42,753 nucleotides of DNA from Silene noctiflora. Taxonomy: Eukaryota; Streptophyta; Magnoliopsida; Caryophyllales; Caryophyllaceae. The position numbers and the translations under genes are program-made. Positions 12,501 to 24,219 of the stretch are shown piece by piece (positions within the stretch are counted from its first letter, which is position 1; every line of letters starts with the position of its first letter). The notes under the pieces were generated by a model. It did no database searches, was not told where the DNA came from, and was given only the letters and a program-made list of their open reading frames with translations. The stretch lies in contig VHZZ01000039.1 in the NCBI GenBank assembly GCA_009801015.1, forward strand, positions 76,343-119,095. The letters run 5' to 3'.

Positions 12501-15500
12501 CATGGTGAGTGCTGATTTTCGAATGTGATGCATGTTTGTGATTTTAATTATTGCAGCGGAAACATTATTCACTCCCCTGCCTCCAATTTGAGGACAAAAT
12601 GATTCCAAACATAAGCAGATTTGGGGGGCCGAGGAGTGAAAAACCTGACAAGCTTGTTGAGTTGCTTGACCGTCAAACAAACTCTTCATTGAATCAGACA
12701 AACCACTGCCCTGACAAAGGATCTGAATGCTGATCGTACCTTCCCATGTTAATGGAAACAGTATGCCCTGTATATCTCAGTGAGCTGACCTCCTTACATT
12801 ATGCTTACATTGTTTAAACATTGAAGGAGGTGTCATCACTCCTAGTATGAGCCTTTGAGCTTCATGATCACCCAGAATTCTGCTGCATTTTGTCTATGTC
12901 TGATCTCATGAATCGTCCTACTTTTGCTCAACACTGATCTGCTGATTGTTACTTACTAAATATGATGGATGATTGTTTGGGGGTGTTCCCCTATTACTTG
13001 GACTGATCCACATGTTCCCCATCAGCCGCTTTGAAATTTTGTCAGCTCTGTTTTCTTCTCTGAATGATATCTAGTGCTAGGAAGTAGAAGCCTTGCACAA
13101 CACCACTTTACAACTTAATTTCCGATCTCTCTCTTCTTGTTAACATCACAGTGATTCCAAGCAACTCAGTCAAGAAGCCAAAATATACTCTTAAATGCTG
13201 ACTGAGCATTTCCATCTTACACAACATTACTTGTGGTTGGAAGCATTATTAATTGTTTTAGTTAGAGGAGTCACTTTAAGTGACAATGTCACATCCGACG
13301 AAGATGACACATCACTTTCAGTGAGCTACATCAAAGCCATACATTACAGAGACATTTATATGTCATAGAAGATTTTTTCAAACGACTAAGTTTGTGAAGG
13401 TTGCAGTGTTTTTTTTCTTATATTCTCGTACTTCAGAAAGGGTTAAATTATCTTTCAGTTGAGTTACTTCAAAACCACACTACCGAGACCTTCATATATC
13501 ATAGAAAATTCTTTCAAATGACTCCGACTTTGTGGACTTCAAATGCTATGGTAAGATGGATTAGTGTTGGCCTCTCATTTTTTTTTTGCAGATCATATGC
13601 AGGATATTGTAGGCTTGCTATTCAAATATATCCAGCTTTTACAGAGTTCTGGTGTTTGTGAATGGATTTTCAATGAGGTATGCTATCTTTTTTACTATCG
13701 GCTATCCCAAAATATGAACTTTGTTATTGATTTTGGAGTTCTCAATCTCCCTCTCGCCCCTTTGAAGCTTGCAGCCGTTTGTGAGACCTCGTTCCATTAT
13801 CAGGAAAAATGTCCTCCAATTGATTATGTAGAGAATATTTCAAGCAATATGAAGGTAGTTCTTTGCATTCTCTTGTAAACACTTCTTACTTCTACATATA
13901 ATTCTATATGTCTGTTAATCTTCAAAGCGTCGATCTACTGTATCTAATTGGCAAGATCTTTGTGCTAGCTTTTCTTGAGTTTTGAGCTGTAGTGAATGGT
14001 AAGATGGTATAATAGAAAATATAGCAAGATGAATTCCTTGTAAGTTCTAATGCAAATTTTGTCGTATTTGCTGCTATTAAGGTCTATTAAATGTTTAGTT
14101 CAGCACTTATTCTCCCTGACATTCCGATCTACGACACCTCTACTCCATGGTTCTTCAAAATTGATATGTAAAATTTTTAGTGAAGCCAGCTGCCAGCCTC
14201 TAGAGCTGGATTCTGATGATGTTCAGCATATTAATTTAGGGTAGAAAAACTCACAAATTTGTTGCATGAGCAAATACTCCTCCCCTTTCCTCCCAACACC
14301 TTAGCCTCTGCTCCTTGATGGATGTTAATCCTATCTATCCTCAAATTTAGCATCTAGCATGATTATACGCACCGCATTAATGACATGGATGAGCCCCACA
14401 AATGTTGAGGTTTCTAAATTCCTTCTCATGGAAATGCATGAACAATAGAAAATTTGAGTCCAAGTCTCCAAGAAATCATAATCTATTGCACAACATGGAT
14501 GTCTACGTTGAAGCTATCGTAGCATGTAGCTAATATTTCACTTCTTAAAAAAAATTGGGATTGTAATGTTAGTGAAGAATCCTTGTTCTCTAATATTTTC
14601 TTGGTAACTATTATTTTTCAATTTTAAAACAGAGTTTTATTTATTTTTTATTTTTTAAAACTACTACCTCATATAACCTCTTTTTAAGAACTACCTTTCT
14701 ATTCTTTTTCTTTTTTTTAAAAAAAAACCTACTACCATTATAGATGTTTCAAACTTCAGATTAGAAAACACTCCCAAATACCAATCTGACCCAAAAAAAT
14801 CACTTGAAATGAAGACTCTTCCCCTCTTTAACTCCATTCTCTTTTTTCCTCTCTTTTGGCATTCTCCCTTATCCAAAGTTCACCATCAAATTGGGGCAAA
14901 ACCAAAGAAAGCCTAATTTAACCCCTAAATTACCAAAAAAAATTACTTTCAATCTAATTAATGTCTACATCTTCACCGCATTTGTTTAATTCACCCAGAT
15001 TATCAAGCACAAACCTTCAACTTCGCACAGTTCATCAAACCTACCACCAAGTGAATCAATTGCGCAATGGGATGCTTCATTGTTTAATCAGAAAGCCCTC
15101 ATTACGAAGTTATTTACAAATTCTTTAATTACCAATTTTCTGGAAGTGATATTGTACCTGATTGTAGTAGATATTATTTGCTTAGGATGGTGAAACCTTT
15201 TCTGGAAATAAAAGGATGCAATGCTACCTTATAGATTACTAATTGAAGTTATCGAATTGGGAAATGATAATTCAAACAATGGAGGAGAAAGAAAAGGTAG
15301 ATTAATGGTGGAGAGAGAAAGGGTAGATGAATGCCTTTACTTATGCAGGAGAAGGTAGGATGATATAAGAATGGAGGTAGGGGGTAAAATAGGGAAAGAA
15401 ACCTAACTTTGAGATGCAAATCCAAAATAAACAGTTGAGATTGTCTTCAATGGCTCGGGATTAGTAATTGGTAGTGTTTTCTAATCCAAACCATGTATAG

Positions 15501-17649
15501 TGGTAGTAGTTTCTTAAAAAAATATTGCAAAAGTTTTCGTTCTTAAAATGAGGTTATTTATATACTCCCTCCTCAGTAAGTGGATTATACATCCGATGTA
15601 CTACCACCAATTTTATAGTTTTTGAGCATTATAATAAAGTTTTTGAGTTTTGTTTTAAAAATTATGAGTTTTACTATAAAGTTTATGAGTTCATTTACTT
15701 AGACAATTAGCTCAAAAAATTATAATAAAACTCAAAAACATTACATATAAACTTAGTTAAATTTAGTTAAATTTGAGTTTTGACAAGAAAAAAAATTAAA
15801 ATTTAACCTATAAACTTTTATAAGCTCAAAAAAAAAATAAACATATGCTCAAAAACAAATAAAGTTTGAGGTAATAAGCTCGGAAAAAATACATATATGC
15901 TCAAAAACAAATAAAGTATGAGGTAGTACATCCAATATATGTTCCTTTTTCTCCCTCATTTCTTCCCCTTCCATTTTGCACAAGAAATAAGGAAATGATT
16001 TTAGACCACACAAAACACTCTACCCCACATGCAAATGAATTTGGACCACACAAACCTTTCCAAAAAAAGGAAAAAGGGAAGAAAATCCTACTATCATGAA
16101 AAATGAAAGAGGGAAGAAATGAACGACTAGGAGGGAGTATTAGGCAGTAGTTATCAAAAACCCTAAAAGACAAGCGAAGTCATCAAAATTCTCTTGTGGA
16201 AAAGATATCATGATTATGAAGTTGTCCTCACTTTCTTTTAGTTGTTTCACTGTTATGGTTTATGCTTTTGACAAGGAATATTCATCATATTATTCAAAAC
16301 TAGCCACAGGTCCTAGATGTCCCTGAGATGGGAAGAAGTTCAAGGTCAATATGTATTAGCTTTTGATTAGATATCTTTTGCAGCTATATCCACCTAGAGA
16401 CTGGCTTGCGAGATCATCACTGCCCTCTATTTTCAATCCAAGCACTATCCAGATGTTTCTACACGAGCTTACCCCGGATAATGTCAGGTAATTGAAGCAG
16501 GTTGCTTTGTAGTCACCTCTATTTCTGCTGTGAGTGCACTCCCTTTCTGAATTTCACTGAAAGATTGTCAAGGACATTTGATGTCTCAAGTTTATTTTAT
16601 TTAATGATAGATTCCTCGATTTTTCTATTTAGGAATAAGATATCTGTTTATGTACTGTGATTTTGTGAGAATACTAGAAGTTATATTATTAATTCAGAAC
16701 ATAGGTTGTAGACTTGTATTTGAAAATGATCAAACTAGTCGAGATTGAAAACTGGGAGTGATATTTCATATGACTGTTGTATGAAAAGCGAATTAGTACT
16801 TTCTGTTGACTGGTTTTGTATTATGATCTGCTGGAATATGTATTCTGAGCAATTTTCAGCATGTTAAAGGAACTAAGGAAGTACTTGTGGGGAACTATAA
16901 TATCAGTCGATTAAAGATTATAAGCTCTGTGATGGTGTGTTGTGTTCTTTGTTCTTTGTTCTGTGGGGGAAGGGGAAAGAAGATGGTTATTTATCATTTC
17001 TGTGAATGGGGTGAGAAAGTGGTCAAAGATATACTTGTCAAAAAGTGGTCAAACGTTGTGTATTGATGAGACAAAAGAAGGTAGTTGCATTTTCAGAGAC
17101 AAACTTTTGAATCTCAAGTAGGAGCGATTCCCTGAGATGGAAAGATTGTCCTAGGTTCTAATGTTTTTTTCGCTATCTAGAATCAGATAAAGCTGTCTTG
17201 TAGAGTTAAAGAAGTGGAAAAGTTGTAAAGGGTTTCTATCTGGTCGCGACTTGCCCCATGGACTGAAGAGAAGATTTACAGTACGTCGAGTGTTGTTACA
17301 TTGTTTACATTGTTGTGTGACATGGATTGTTGGGTCGTGAAAGTGTCATGATCATAGGATTATGTGGATAAAATCCCTTTGGTAGGATATGACACTATGA
17401 CTATGACCTTACAAAAATGTTTAAGTGGATTCGGTGTAATTGCATCTGTTTCAGATATAGGGGCAGATGGCCATCTCGGCCTGTAGACGTACGCTAGCAG
17501 TGGTCCATGATGATTATGTAAGGTGATTGCAAGGTGAACTCGGGGTCACCGACGGGGCGGAGTATCCGAAGCCTAAGTCACTATATGCGTATGACTATGT
17601 AAGTATTTAGATAGATGGATGAGATAGAGAGTGGAGGCTGGCATAATGA

Positions 17650-17689
<40 letters not shown>

Positions 17690-20600
17690 TACCTTTACCC
17701 TAAGTAGAGTACATAAAGAGGTAAGATAGTGCACGACATCATGATGATTTCATTACGTGACATCGCTAAGGTGGTATCACTATTATAGTGTGTGTGGTTG
17801 ACATACGACTGTCCAGTAAAAGTTAAAGGTGAAAAAGGTTGTTTCACGTGGGGTCATTGGGCCTTTAGGGAGTTTAGGGTCACTCGGACACGGGAGCCGT
17901 GCCTGTCTCATTCATCTTATTGAAGATAAATGAGATATAAATGTTAAGGGTGGTATGGCCATGTGCTCATGTTTGATGTCAGCCACGTGAGGCATCGAAT
18001 CGGAGGTTTGAAGAATTGAGGAATGATAAAGATAGTCAGGAATAAGGGAATACATAAGAAAATTTGGATAAAGTTGATTGAAAGTGAACCTGGCAAACGA
18101 GTCAATTCTATCGGGTGCAGGTCGGTCGAGTCAATTTCAGGTTTGCAAGAATCCGCGCCTTGGGTTGGGTCACTTCAGGTTTCGTTAATTTTGGGTCAAT
18201 TATTATCAAGTTATTTAAGGTAACGATAAGTATGCAAAGTTAAACATTCTGTTAAACATTCTGGTCAGGTCATATTGGATGGGTTACGGGTCAATATCAG
18301 ATCCACAAGGCGTCAGATTAGATCGGGCATAGGAGGGGTCAAATTTGCCAGGTCTAATTGAAAGTGTACGACTTTAGTTAGGTCAAAAGTTTTATGACGT
18401 TCACGTGGATTATAAAGTCACACTTTATTAAATTTAGGGTAAATTATCAATTATTTCCTTTTATATACCACTTTTTCAAAGTTACACCCTTTTATATTTT
18501 TTTTTTCAAAAATTACTGGTTTTAAATGTCAAAATTTGAGATTTTGATACCATTGTCCTTTTCCAATTCCCAGTGAAAAAATTGAGTGGACCATTTTGCC
18601 CTTTAGTTAATGAATGCGTACATGTTTATCTCTGACATTCTTACTCTACTTAATCATCTTCAAGTTCATGAGCTTCAATTTCGTCATCCTCTTCAAATCC
18701 TTTGATGCATCTTTTAATTAGGTAAGTTTGTCTTCTAACTCAGGGTTTAGATGATGATTGTAGTTCATAGTTGTCTTTGATTTGTTTAATATCTTTGTTT
18801 AATTACATTTTTCTTACTATTAGGGTTAACTCTTAGTTTAAAAAAGCGCGCCTAAGGCGCCTTGTATGAGGCACTAGACAAAACGCCTCGGTGCATTTTA
18901 GGTGCGCCTTTTAGACAAGGCTCAACTAACAAGACTAACTAACTAGTACGCACTTTCCATATCTTTATAGACAAGGCTCACCATTTCTTTTCCCCATTAT
19001 ATCTAACTTTACTCCTTGACATGTTAGCCAACCTTGAAAACTCCTAAACAGAGTGTTGTCGAAAATTTCATTTGGAAAAAACATTATTTTGTTATAGATA
19101 AATAGGGCGCCTTGGGTCCAAAAGGCGCGCGCCTTCGCCTTGCACTTTGCGCCTTGTCGCCTCGGCCCCTTAGCACCTCGGTGCGCCTTGCGCATTTTCA
19201 AACTAAGGGTTAACTCTAGTTTAGTTGATTAAGAACCATGAATCATCCAATTGAAATCCCTAAATTGTTGAAATTGATTCATTTTAAGTTTATTGTTTCC
19301 ATTTAAATGTAGTAATGAAGTCCAGATTCTTTTTGTTTAATTTAAGTACAAAAACAAACCCAAAATCCCCTTCTGTTACCCTAATTTCCTTTGAAAAACT
19401 AAAAATTGAGTGCTTAAAATAACTAAACATTATGAATCTGAAAATTTTCACATTTACATACCTCTATTCTTTGTATGAAGTAAGAGAGAGGTGGTATTTA
19501 AAAAGAAGCAATTGATAATTTATCCTTAAATTTATCTTGTACTCCCTCTAACTCGTTGGAATTGCCCCATTTTATTGAAATAAACGGGGCAATTCATTAA
19601 ATAAATGGAGCAATTTAAAAGATTTGAGGGAGTATGATATTTTCAGACCATTTTTCATTTGAAACTCCTGTCGATGTTTTTTCCTAATGTTTTATATGCT
19701 TTTGTCTTTATCTTCTGTTTACATTTTATTCCTTTCATTATCTGATTTGTCATGGTTCCCCTTGTATCTTTTTTCAATGTTTCACCCATATTGACCATTC
19801 AAAGAGGACACTATCCTTTTTGCCTAAGGCTTTTTTGTTGTATTACCCGACCCCAGATTACTTTTTTTTGGTTACAACCCCAAATTACTTTGTGACCAAG
19901 GTTTTATCGTTGGTAGGATATTTTGGGAGTCAAGGAAGTTTGAGGGGAAGACAGACTCGATAGAGCAATGGTATGGAACTGCTTATTGCCTTGAGAAGAC
20001 ATCTGGCTTGGTGATTCAGGTGCCTTCAGTTCTCTGATCTATTGTATAATTTTTTGTTATGCTATAATTCATGTTAGATCGTAGCCTAGGGATTAGGGTT
20101 CATCTTGACTTTCAACTGTAGTTTGACGTTCAAATACGGCAATACGCCGCTTTGTATGTTTACTTTAACTAATTGCGAGCTTCTCATGGACCCTTCACTT
20201 TATTGAAAGGAAAATAAAGAAAGCATTGATATGTTTTACTTCAGGTAAATGTGAAAAGGCTATTTAGATAAAATTGTAAATCGGTGTTTTCTGGTAGAGG
20301 CTAAAAATATCTGTATGTGGTTTCGATGCAGCAATGGATGTCTGCCGCTCCTGATGAGCACCTGCATCTACCAGCACCTAATGTGTTCATTCCTACAGAT
20401 TTATCTATCAAAGACTCGAAGGAGAAGGTATACAAGTTCACTTTTCTAATTTGCTAACTTCAGAGAAGATAATTTTATATCTGGACTATTTTGTATACAG
20501 GTCGCATGTCCCATCCTCTTGAGGACATCATCTAATTCGAGATTATGGTTCAAGCCTGATACAATGTTTTCCGTCCCAAAGGCTTACGTGAAAATAGATT

Positions 20601-23600
20601 TTCACTGCCCTAATGCTCGAAACTCCCCTAAATCAGAAGTTCTTACAGACATTTTTACACGATTGTTAACGGATTACCTGAATGAATATGGTATGCTATT
20701 TCATGACCTAATCCTTGCAAACATTATAGTGCGCTCTGTTCTTTCTTTTAACGGGCTGTGTGTTCACTCACAACTTGAAAGAACTACTGTTATTGTAAAG
20801 GTGTTAATGGTGTATTATGAACTTCCAAAGTCAGTTGTATGACCTGTATCCCATGTAATATCCTTTTTTTTGGTTTAAACCTTAGTGTATTGTTTCTTCT
20901 AGACTTTTTTTATTGGCAACTACATGCTCTGTTATTCTACTGGGTATCGTAGTTCCAGTCAACGCTCAATGAGAAATTTCCCTTCAATCTCTAAGCTTGG
21001 CGTTTCTGTTTTTTGCCTGTATCGTAGCATATTATGCCGAGGTTGCTGGTCTTCACTATAGAGTCTACCATACAAATTCTGGTTTTGAGGTACTCTTTTT
21101 CTTTTATAAGATTTGTGAACCTTTTGAAAAGGGATAGTATTTTTCTCCGCCATTTGTATGCTATTTGTCTCTCGTAACGAGATTGAGCTTGTGAATAAGA
21201 AAAAGTGGTTAATTGTCACTACTTCAATTGTCACTACCTTAATTTTCTTCCTCTTGGGATTTGTTTTTAATTGTTTTGTTTGGTTTTATAGGTGACTGTG
21301 TTCGGTTACAATCACAAGTTGAAGAATTTGTTGGATGTGGTTGTTGATAAAATTGTAAAGTTTGAAGTAAAACCTGACAGGTTTGCTTTTATAAAGGTAA
21401 TCTTAGTCCGTTCTGTACTGAAAATGGTTTGAACTACATAACTGGTGTAAGGAGGATAAATGATAACCTCTTGAGTTAAAGGGACACCTGTAAACATATT
21501 TGAAAAGGAAAGATTCTCATATTACCTTCAATCAGAAGAAGTAGTTTGTGACGGGTCAAATAAGAGGAAGTATAGAGGGACAATAAAAAATCCTGCAAGG
21601 AAAGCTTTTGACGGCCGCCAGTGAGGTCATCTAACTAAGGGTAAACAATGGGGCTAGTCAACCGATAGGTCATCGATTCATCGGTCATTAGAGAGTGTAG
21701 AGGAAGGAGAAATGGTGGGGTGTTTGCCGACAAAACAGCGACAAGGTAGGTCGCTAGTGGCAGGTGAAATGACAGGGAAGGGTTGTAGAGGAGGAAGGGG
21801 TTCAATAAGGTTGCTTAAAGAATCAGGGGAATGGGTAATATATTGTAGGGGTGATAGTGTAATATAATTGTCTTCCTAAAATATTTTTCTCATTTGAAAA
21901 TGGAAGGAATCAAGGAAATGAAGGATGTATGTTTATAGGGTTTCCCCCTTTGAACTTTTTATGTTTTCAAAGTTTTATCTCACATTGACGTTTTCAAACA
22001 ACGTTTCATGTTAGCCTGCCCCAAATCATTTTGTAACTAAAGCTGCGTTGTTGTTGTACAAGTGTACAATCTAATGCTCTTTCCCTGTAGGAAAAAGTAA
22101 TAAAGGAGTATCAAAACTACAAATTTCAGCAGCCATATCATCAAGCAATGTATTACTGCTCACTGATTTTGCAAGATCATGTATGGCCTTGGATGGAGCA
22201 GCTTGATGTTCTACCCCATCTGGAAGCTGATTCCCTTTCCACGTTTATTCCTTCAATGTTGTCAAAAGCATATTTGGAATGTTATGTAGCAGGTTTTTTT
22301 TTTTTTTTCCCCAATAAGCTACCCATTCCATCAATGTTTGCATGATATCTTTTACTTACATTTAGTTTTGCCATTTTAATATCTAGGGAACATTACGCAT
22401 GGTGAAGCAGAGTCAACAGTTGAGCAAATTGAAAGAGCTTTCTTTGAGGGTCCCAACCCTCTTTCTCAGCCTCTTTTCCCTTCGGAGCATCTGACCAATA
22501 GAGTTGTTAAGCTACGCAGAGGAAAAAATTATTGCTATGCTGCCAAAGGAATGAATTCAAGTGATGAGAATTCTGCTCTTGTTCACTATATCCAGGTAAT
22601 CTCCACAGAGCATGATGATTCTTGTTGTGTAGTTTCTGGCTTTCTGCAGCGATGATCTTATGAACGGATTATACTTTTTTTTTTATTATGGTGATAATTA
22701 TTATTCTCAGGAGTTGTTTTGATCCTGCTCTTTAGAATATCGGATAATTGTTTCGAGTGTATCCATTTGTGTGGTCTAATTTGCCATGATGATAGAGATC
22801 TTGATGGCAATAGATTTTCTTCCTAGGGTTTAATTGCTCATTACTGCCAAATGCTCATAGGTTCATCAAGATGATTATGTGGCAAATGTGAAGCTTGAAC
22901 TTATAGCTCTTATTGCCAAACAACCAGCATATCACCAGCTTCGATCTGTTGAGCAACTTGGATATATTGTAGCACTATTGAACAGGTATGGAACTTTTGA
23001 TATATTGTCACCCTCACTAACTTCACAGTTCTCTGATTTGTTACATTGAATGGTTGGTGCAGGAATGCGTCCGGTGTCCATGGGCTGCAATTTATCATCC
23101 AGTCAACTGCAAAGGTGCACACAATATACTCCTTGTCTGCATTTGTTTGCGTGCAAATGTAGACGGATCACTGATCTGCTGTGTTTTACAGGGCCCACGT
23201 GATATTGATAGCAGAGTCGAGGCATTTCTTACTAAGTTTGAGTCTGAGCTTCGTCAACTTAGTGAAGACGAATTCAAGGTAAGTTGTAAATGTTTATTTA
23301 CATGAGAATGCTGCATATCTTTGATAGGATTCAAAGTACGACTAAGGGCTTGTTTCGATGGAGGAATTTCGAGGGAAAGAGAGGGAAGGAAGACGGAGGG
23401 ATACAATTCCCATTATCCGTTTAGCTATTAGGCTTGAAGGGAAATGGAGAGTTTCATTTTCCCTCCAATTGAAAAGATTTCGAGAGAACCTCCCTTATTC
23501 CATTCACCCTTCCCTCCCCTTCCCTACTAAAATACTATCCAACCACATCCTAAATATAAAAATATACTCCCTCCGATCCACACCAATGGTAACATGGACC

Positions 23601-24219
23601 CACTTTTCTCCTCACAAAAAGTGGGTCCATGTTACCATTGGTGTGGATCGGAGGGAGTATAAATTAGTAAATTAATTATATTACAAAGGGATTGTTGGCA
23701 GTAAAGATCGACATCCATGTTCATTACATTTTGCTTGCACATCTTCTTAGTCTCCTTTTTGAAACAGAAAAATGTGGGTTCACTGATTGACATGAAGCTA
23801 GAGAAGCACAAAAATCTAAAAGAAGAATGTAGATTCTTCTGGAAAGAAATCTCTGACGGCACTTTCAAATTTGATAGAAAAGACGTTGAGGTATGTTTCC
23901 TCCGTGGAGATTAGAAATGGGATTTTTTATTACCAATGAAATTATTGTTATGTTGGTGTTATGACAGGTCGCAGCATTGAAGCAGCTAACCCAACAGGAG
24001 CTGGTTGATTTCTTTGATGAATTTGTAAAGATTGGTGCCAATCGAAAGAGAAATTTGAGCATATGGGTATACGGGTCCGCACATTCATCAGAACAGGAAG
24101 TTGATCATTCTAGTGCAGAACCATCTCAATTTATTCACATTGACGATATTTATGCCTTTAAAAGATCACAGCCACTCTATGGTTCACTTAAAGGAGCTCA
24201 AAATCTCGCCAAACTCTGA
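5410..24219 (+). CDS. PXM16: Peroxisomal M16 zinc metalloprotease, insulin-degrading-enzyme-like
   Basis: Cryptidase-type protease of the M16A family. Exons: 5410-5535, 5635-5710, 6456-6523, 8451-8542, 8674-8747, 8848-8891, 9547-9598, 10463-10585, 10674-10786, 10877-11039, 12412-12504, 13592-13677, 13768-13854, 16384-16487, 19917-20019, 20332-20427, 20501-20690, 21028-21089, 21292-21396, 22091-22292, 22387-22595, 22861-22985, 23063-23114, 23192-23278, 23768-23890, 23968-24219. All 26 join in frame with GT-AG introns, giving 968 aa, against about 970 in Arabidopsis. The inverted zinc motif HFLEH is residues 65-69 (split over exons 2-3), E68 being the catalytic base; the third ligand is E146 in VDSEHQKN. 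The family has four homologous domains forming a peptide-degrading chamber. The C-terminus AKL is a type 1 peroxisomal signal. Large introns 3, 10, 13 and 15 carry transposons, but no exon is interrupted. Confidence 0.95.
6733..6888. mobile_element. Foldback/MITE-like inverted repeat in protease intron 3
   Basis: Two 54-bp arms, 6733-6786 and 6835-6888, are inverted copies at roughly 75-80% identity, sharing ACCATTTTAT, AAATGT and ACCAC. The loop is 48 bp. No target duplication was found. Two short reading frames that cross it are by-products. Confidence 0.65.
7263..7365. repeat. Short direct duplication in intron 3
   Basis: ATTCAAGTAAATACAGCTTT...AGATTGTAAAAACAATGG is followed about 65 bp later by a near copy, ATTCAAGTAAATACAACTTA...AGATTGTAAAAACCAT. 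The rest of intron 3 (6524-8450) shows a T tract at 6530-6562 and no further structure that I can name. Confidence 0.6.
14640..16165. mobile_element. Non-autonomous MULE derivative in protease intron 13
   Basis: Long imperfect terminal inverted repeats can be read: left about 14650-14790, right about 15455-15564 plus 16140-16162. Shared words include CTACTACC, TTAAGAAC, ATTAGAAAACACT and CCAA, in inverted order. The outermost right end, AGTTATCAAAAACCCT, matches the terminus of the MULE at 1235-1258. No transposase frame lies between the arms. A Stowaway element has been inserted in the right arm, splitting it. Exact ends and target duplication were not resolved. Confidence 0.6.
15565..16137. 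mobile_element. Stowaway-like element nested in the MULE derivative
   Basis: It starts CTCCCTCCTCAGT after TA (15563-15564) and ends CTAGGAGGGAG before TA (16138-16139), which is the Stowaway pattern: CTCCCTCC termini and a TA target duplication. At 573 bp it is long for a Stowaway. The interior is A-rich with repeated GCTCAAAAA words near 15700-15910. It carries no protein. Confidence 0.65.
17654..17689 (+). repeat. Homopolymer of 36 C in intron 15
   Basis: Thirty-six consecutive C residues follow AACTG and precede TACCTTTACC. On the transcribed strand this is an oligo-G block. Length may be unreliable in the assembly. The flanks (17200-18080) are GT-rich and unlike the AT-rich introns nearby, but I do not recognise them. 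Confidence 0.9.
18085..18356. mobile_element. GGGTC-rich non-autonomous hAT-like element, copy 1
   Basis: Termini are TGAACCTGGCAAACGAGTC and, inverted at the right end, TAGACCTGGCAAATTTGAC. The 8-bp ATTGAAAG flanks both sides (18077-18084 and 18357-18364), as expected for a hAT target duplication. The interior is rich in GGGTC and GGTCAG words. It is 272 bp with no coding sequence and sits in protease intron 15. Confidence 0.8.
18832..19207. mobile_element. GCGCC-rich hAT-like MITE, copy 1 (intron 15)
   Basis: Ends are CTTAGTTTAAAAAAGCGC and, inverted, CTTAGTTTGAAAATGCGC. The 8-bp GGTTAACT flanks both sides (18824-18831 and 19208-19215). Both terminal zones carry GGCGCC/GCGCC words that can pair with each other, with an AT-rich middle. 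A close relative lies at 29768-30118. Non-coding. Confidence 0.8.
19542..19632. mobile_element. Stowaway MITE in protease intron 15
   Basis: This 91-bp element begins CTCCCTCTAA and ends TTTGAGGGAG with TA on each side (19540-19541, 19633-19634). The arms also pair internally through ATTGCCCCATTT and the matching right arm. It lies about 280 bp before exon 15. Confidence 0.75.
23346..23550. mobile_element. Tourist/Harbinger-like MITE in protease intron 24
   Basis: TAA occurs at both edges (23343-23345 and 23551-23553). The ends GGGCTTGTTTCGATGG and, inverted, GGATGTGGTTGGATAG are imperfect inverted repeats. The interior is purine-rich (GAGGGAA words) on the left and pyrimidine-rich on the right, so the whole element folds. 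Related GAGGGA-rich sequences occur at 24838-24950 and 39386-39651. Confidence 0.6.
23567..23657. mobile_element. Stowaway MITE with perfect 41-bp arms, intron 24
   Basis: Arms 23567-23607 and 23617-23657 are exact inverted copies, starting CTCCCTCCGATCCACACC, with a 9-base loop. TA flanks both sides (23565-23566, 23658-23659). The perfect match implies recent insertion or correction. It lies 16 bp downstream of the Tourist-like element, in the sense intron of an expressed gene, so it would be transcribed as a hairpin. Confidence 0.9.

Noticed and set aside
15901-16173. 90-codon minus-strand frame rich in Phe/Ser
   Set aside because: It lies across the right end of the Stowaway-like element and its flank, and has low-complexity composition.
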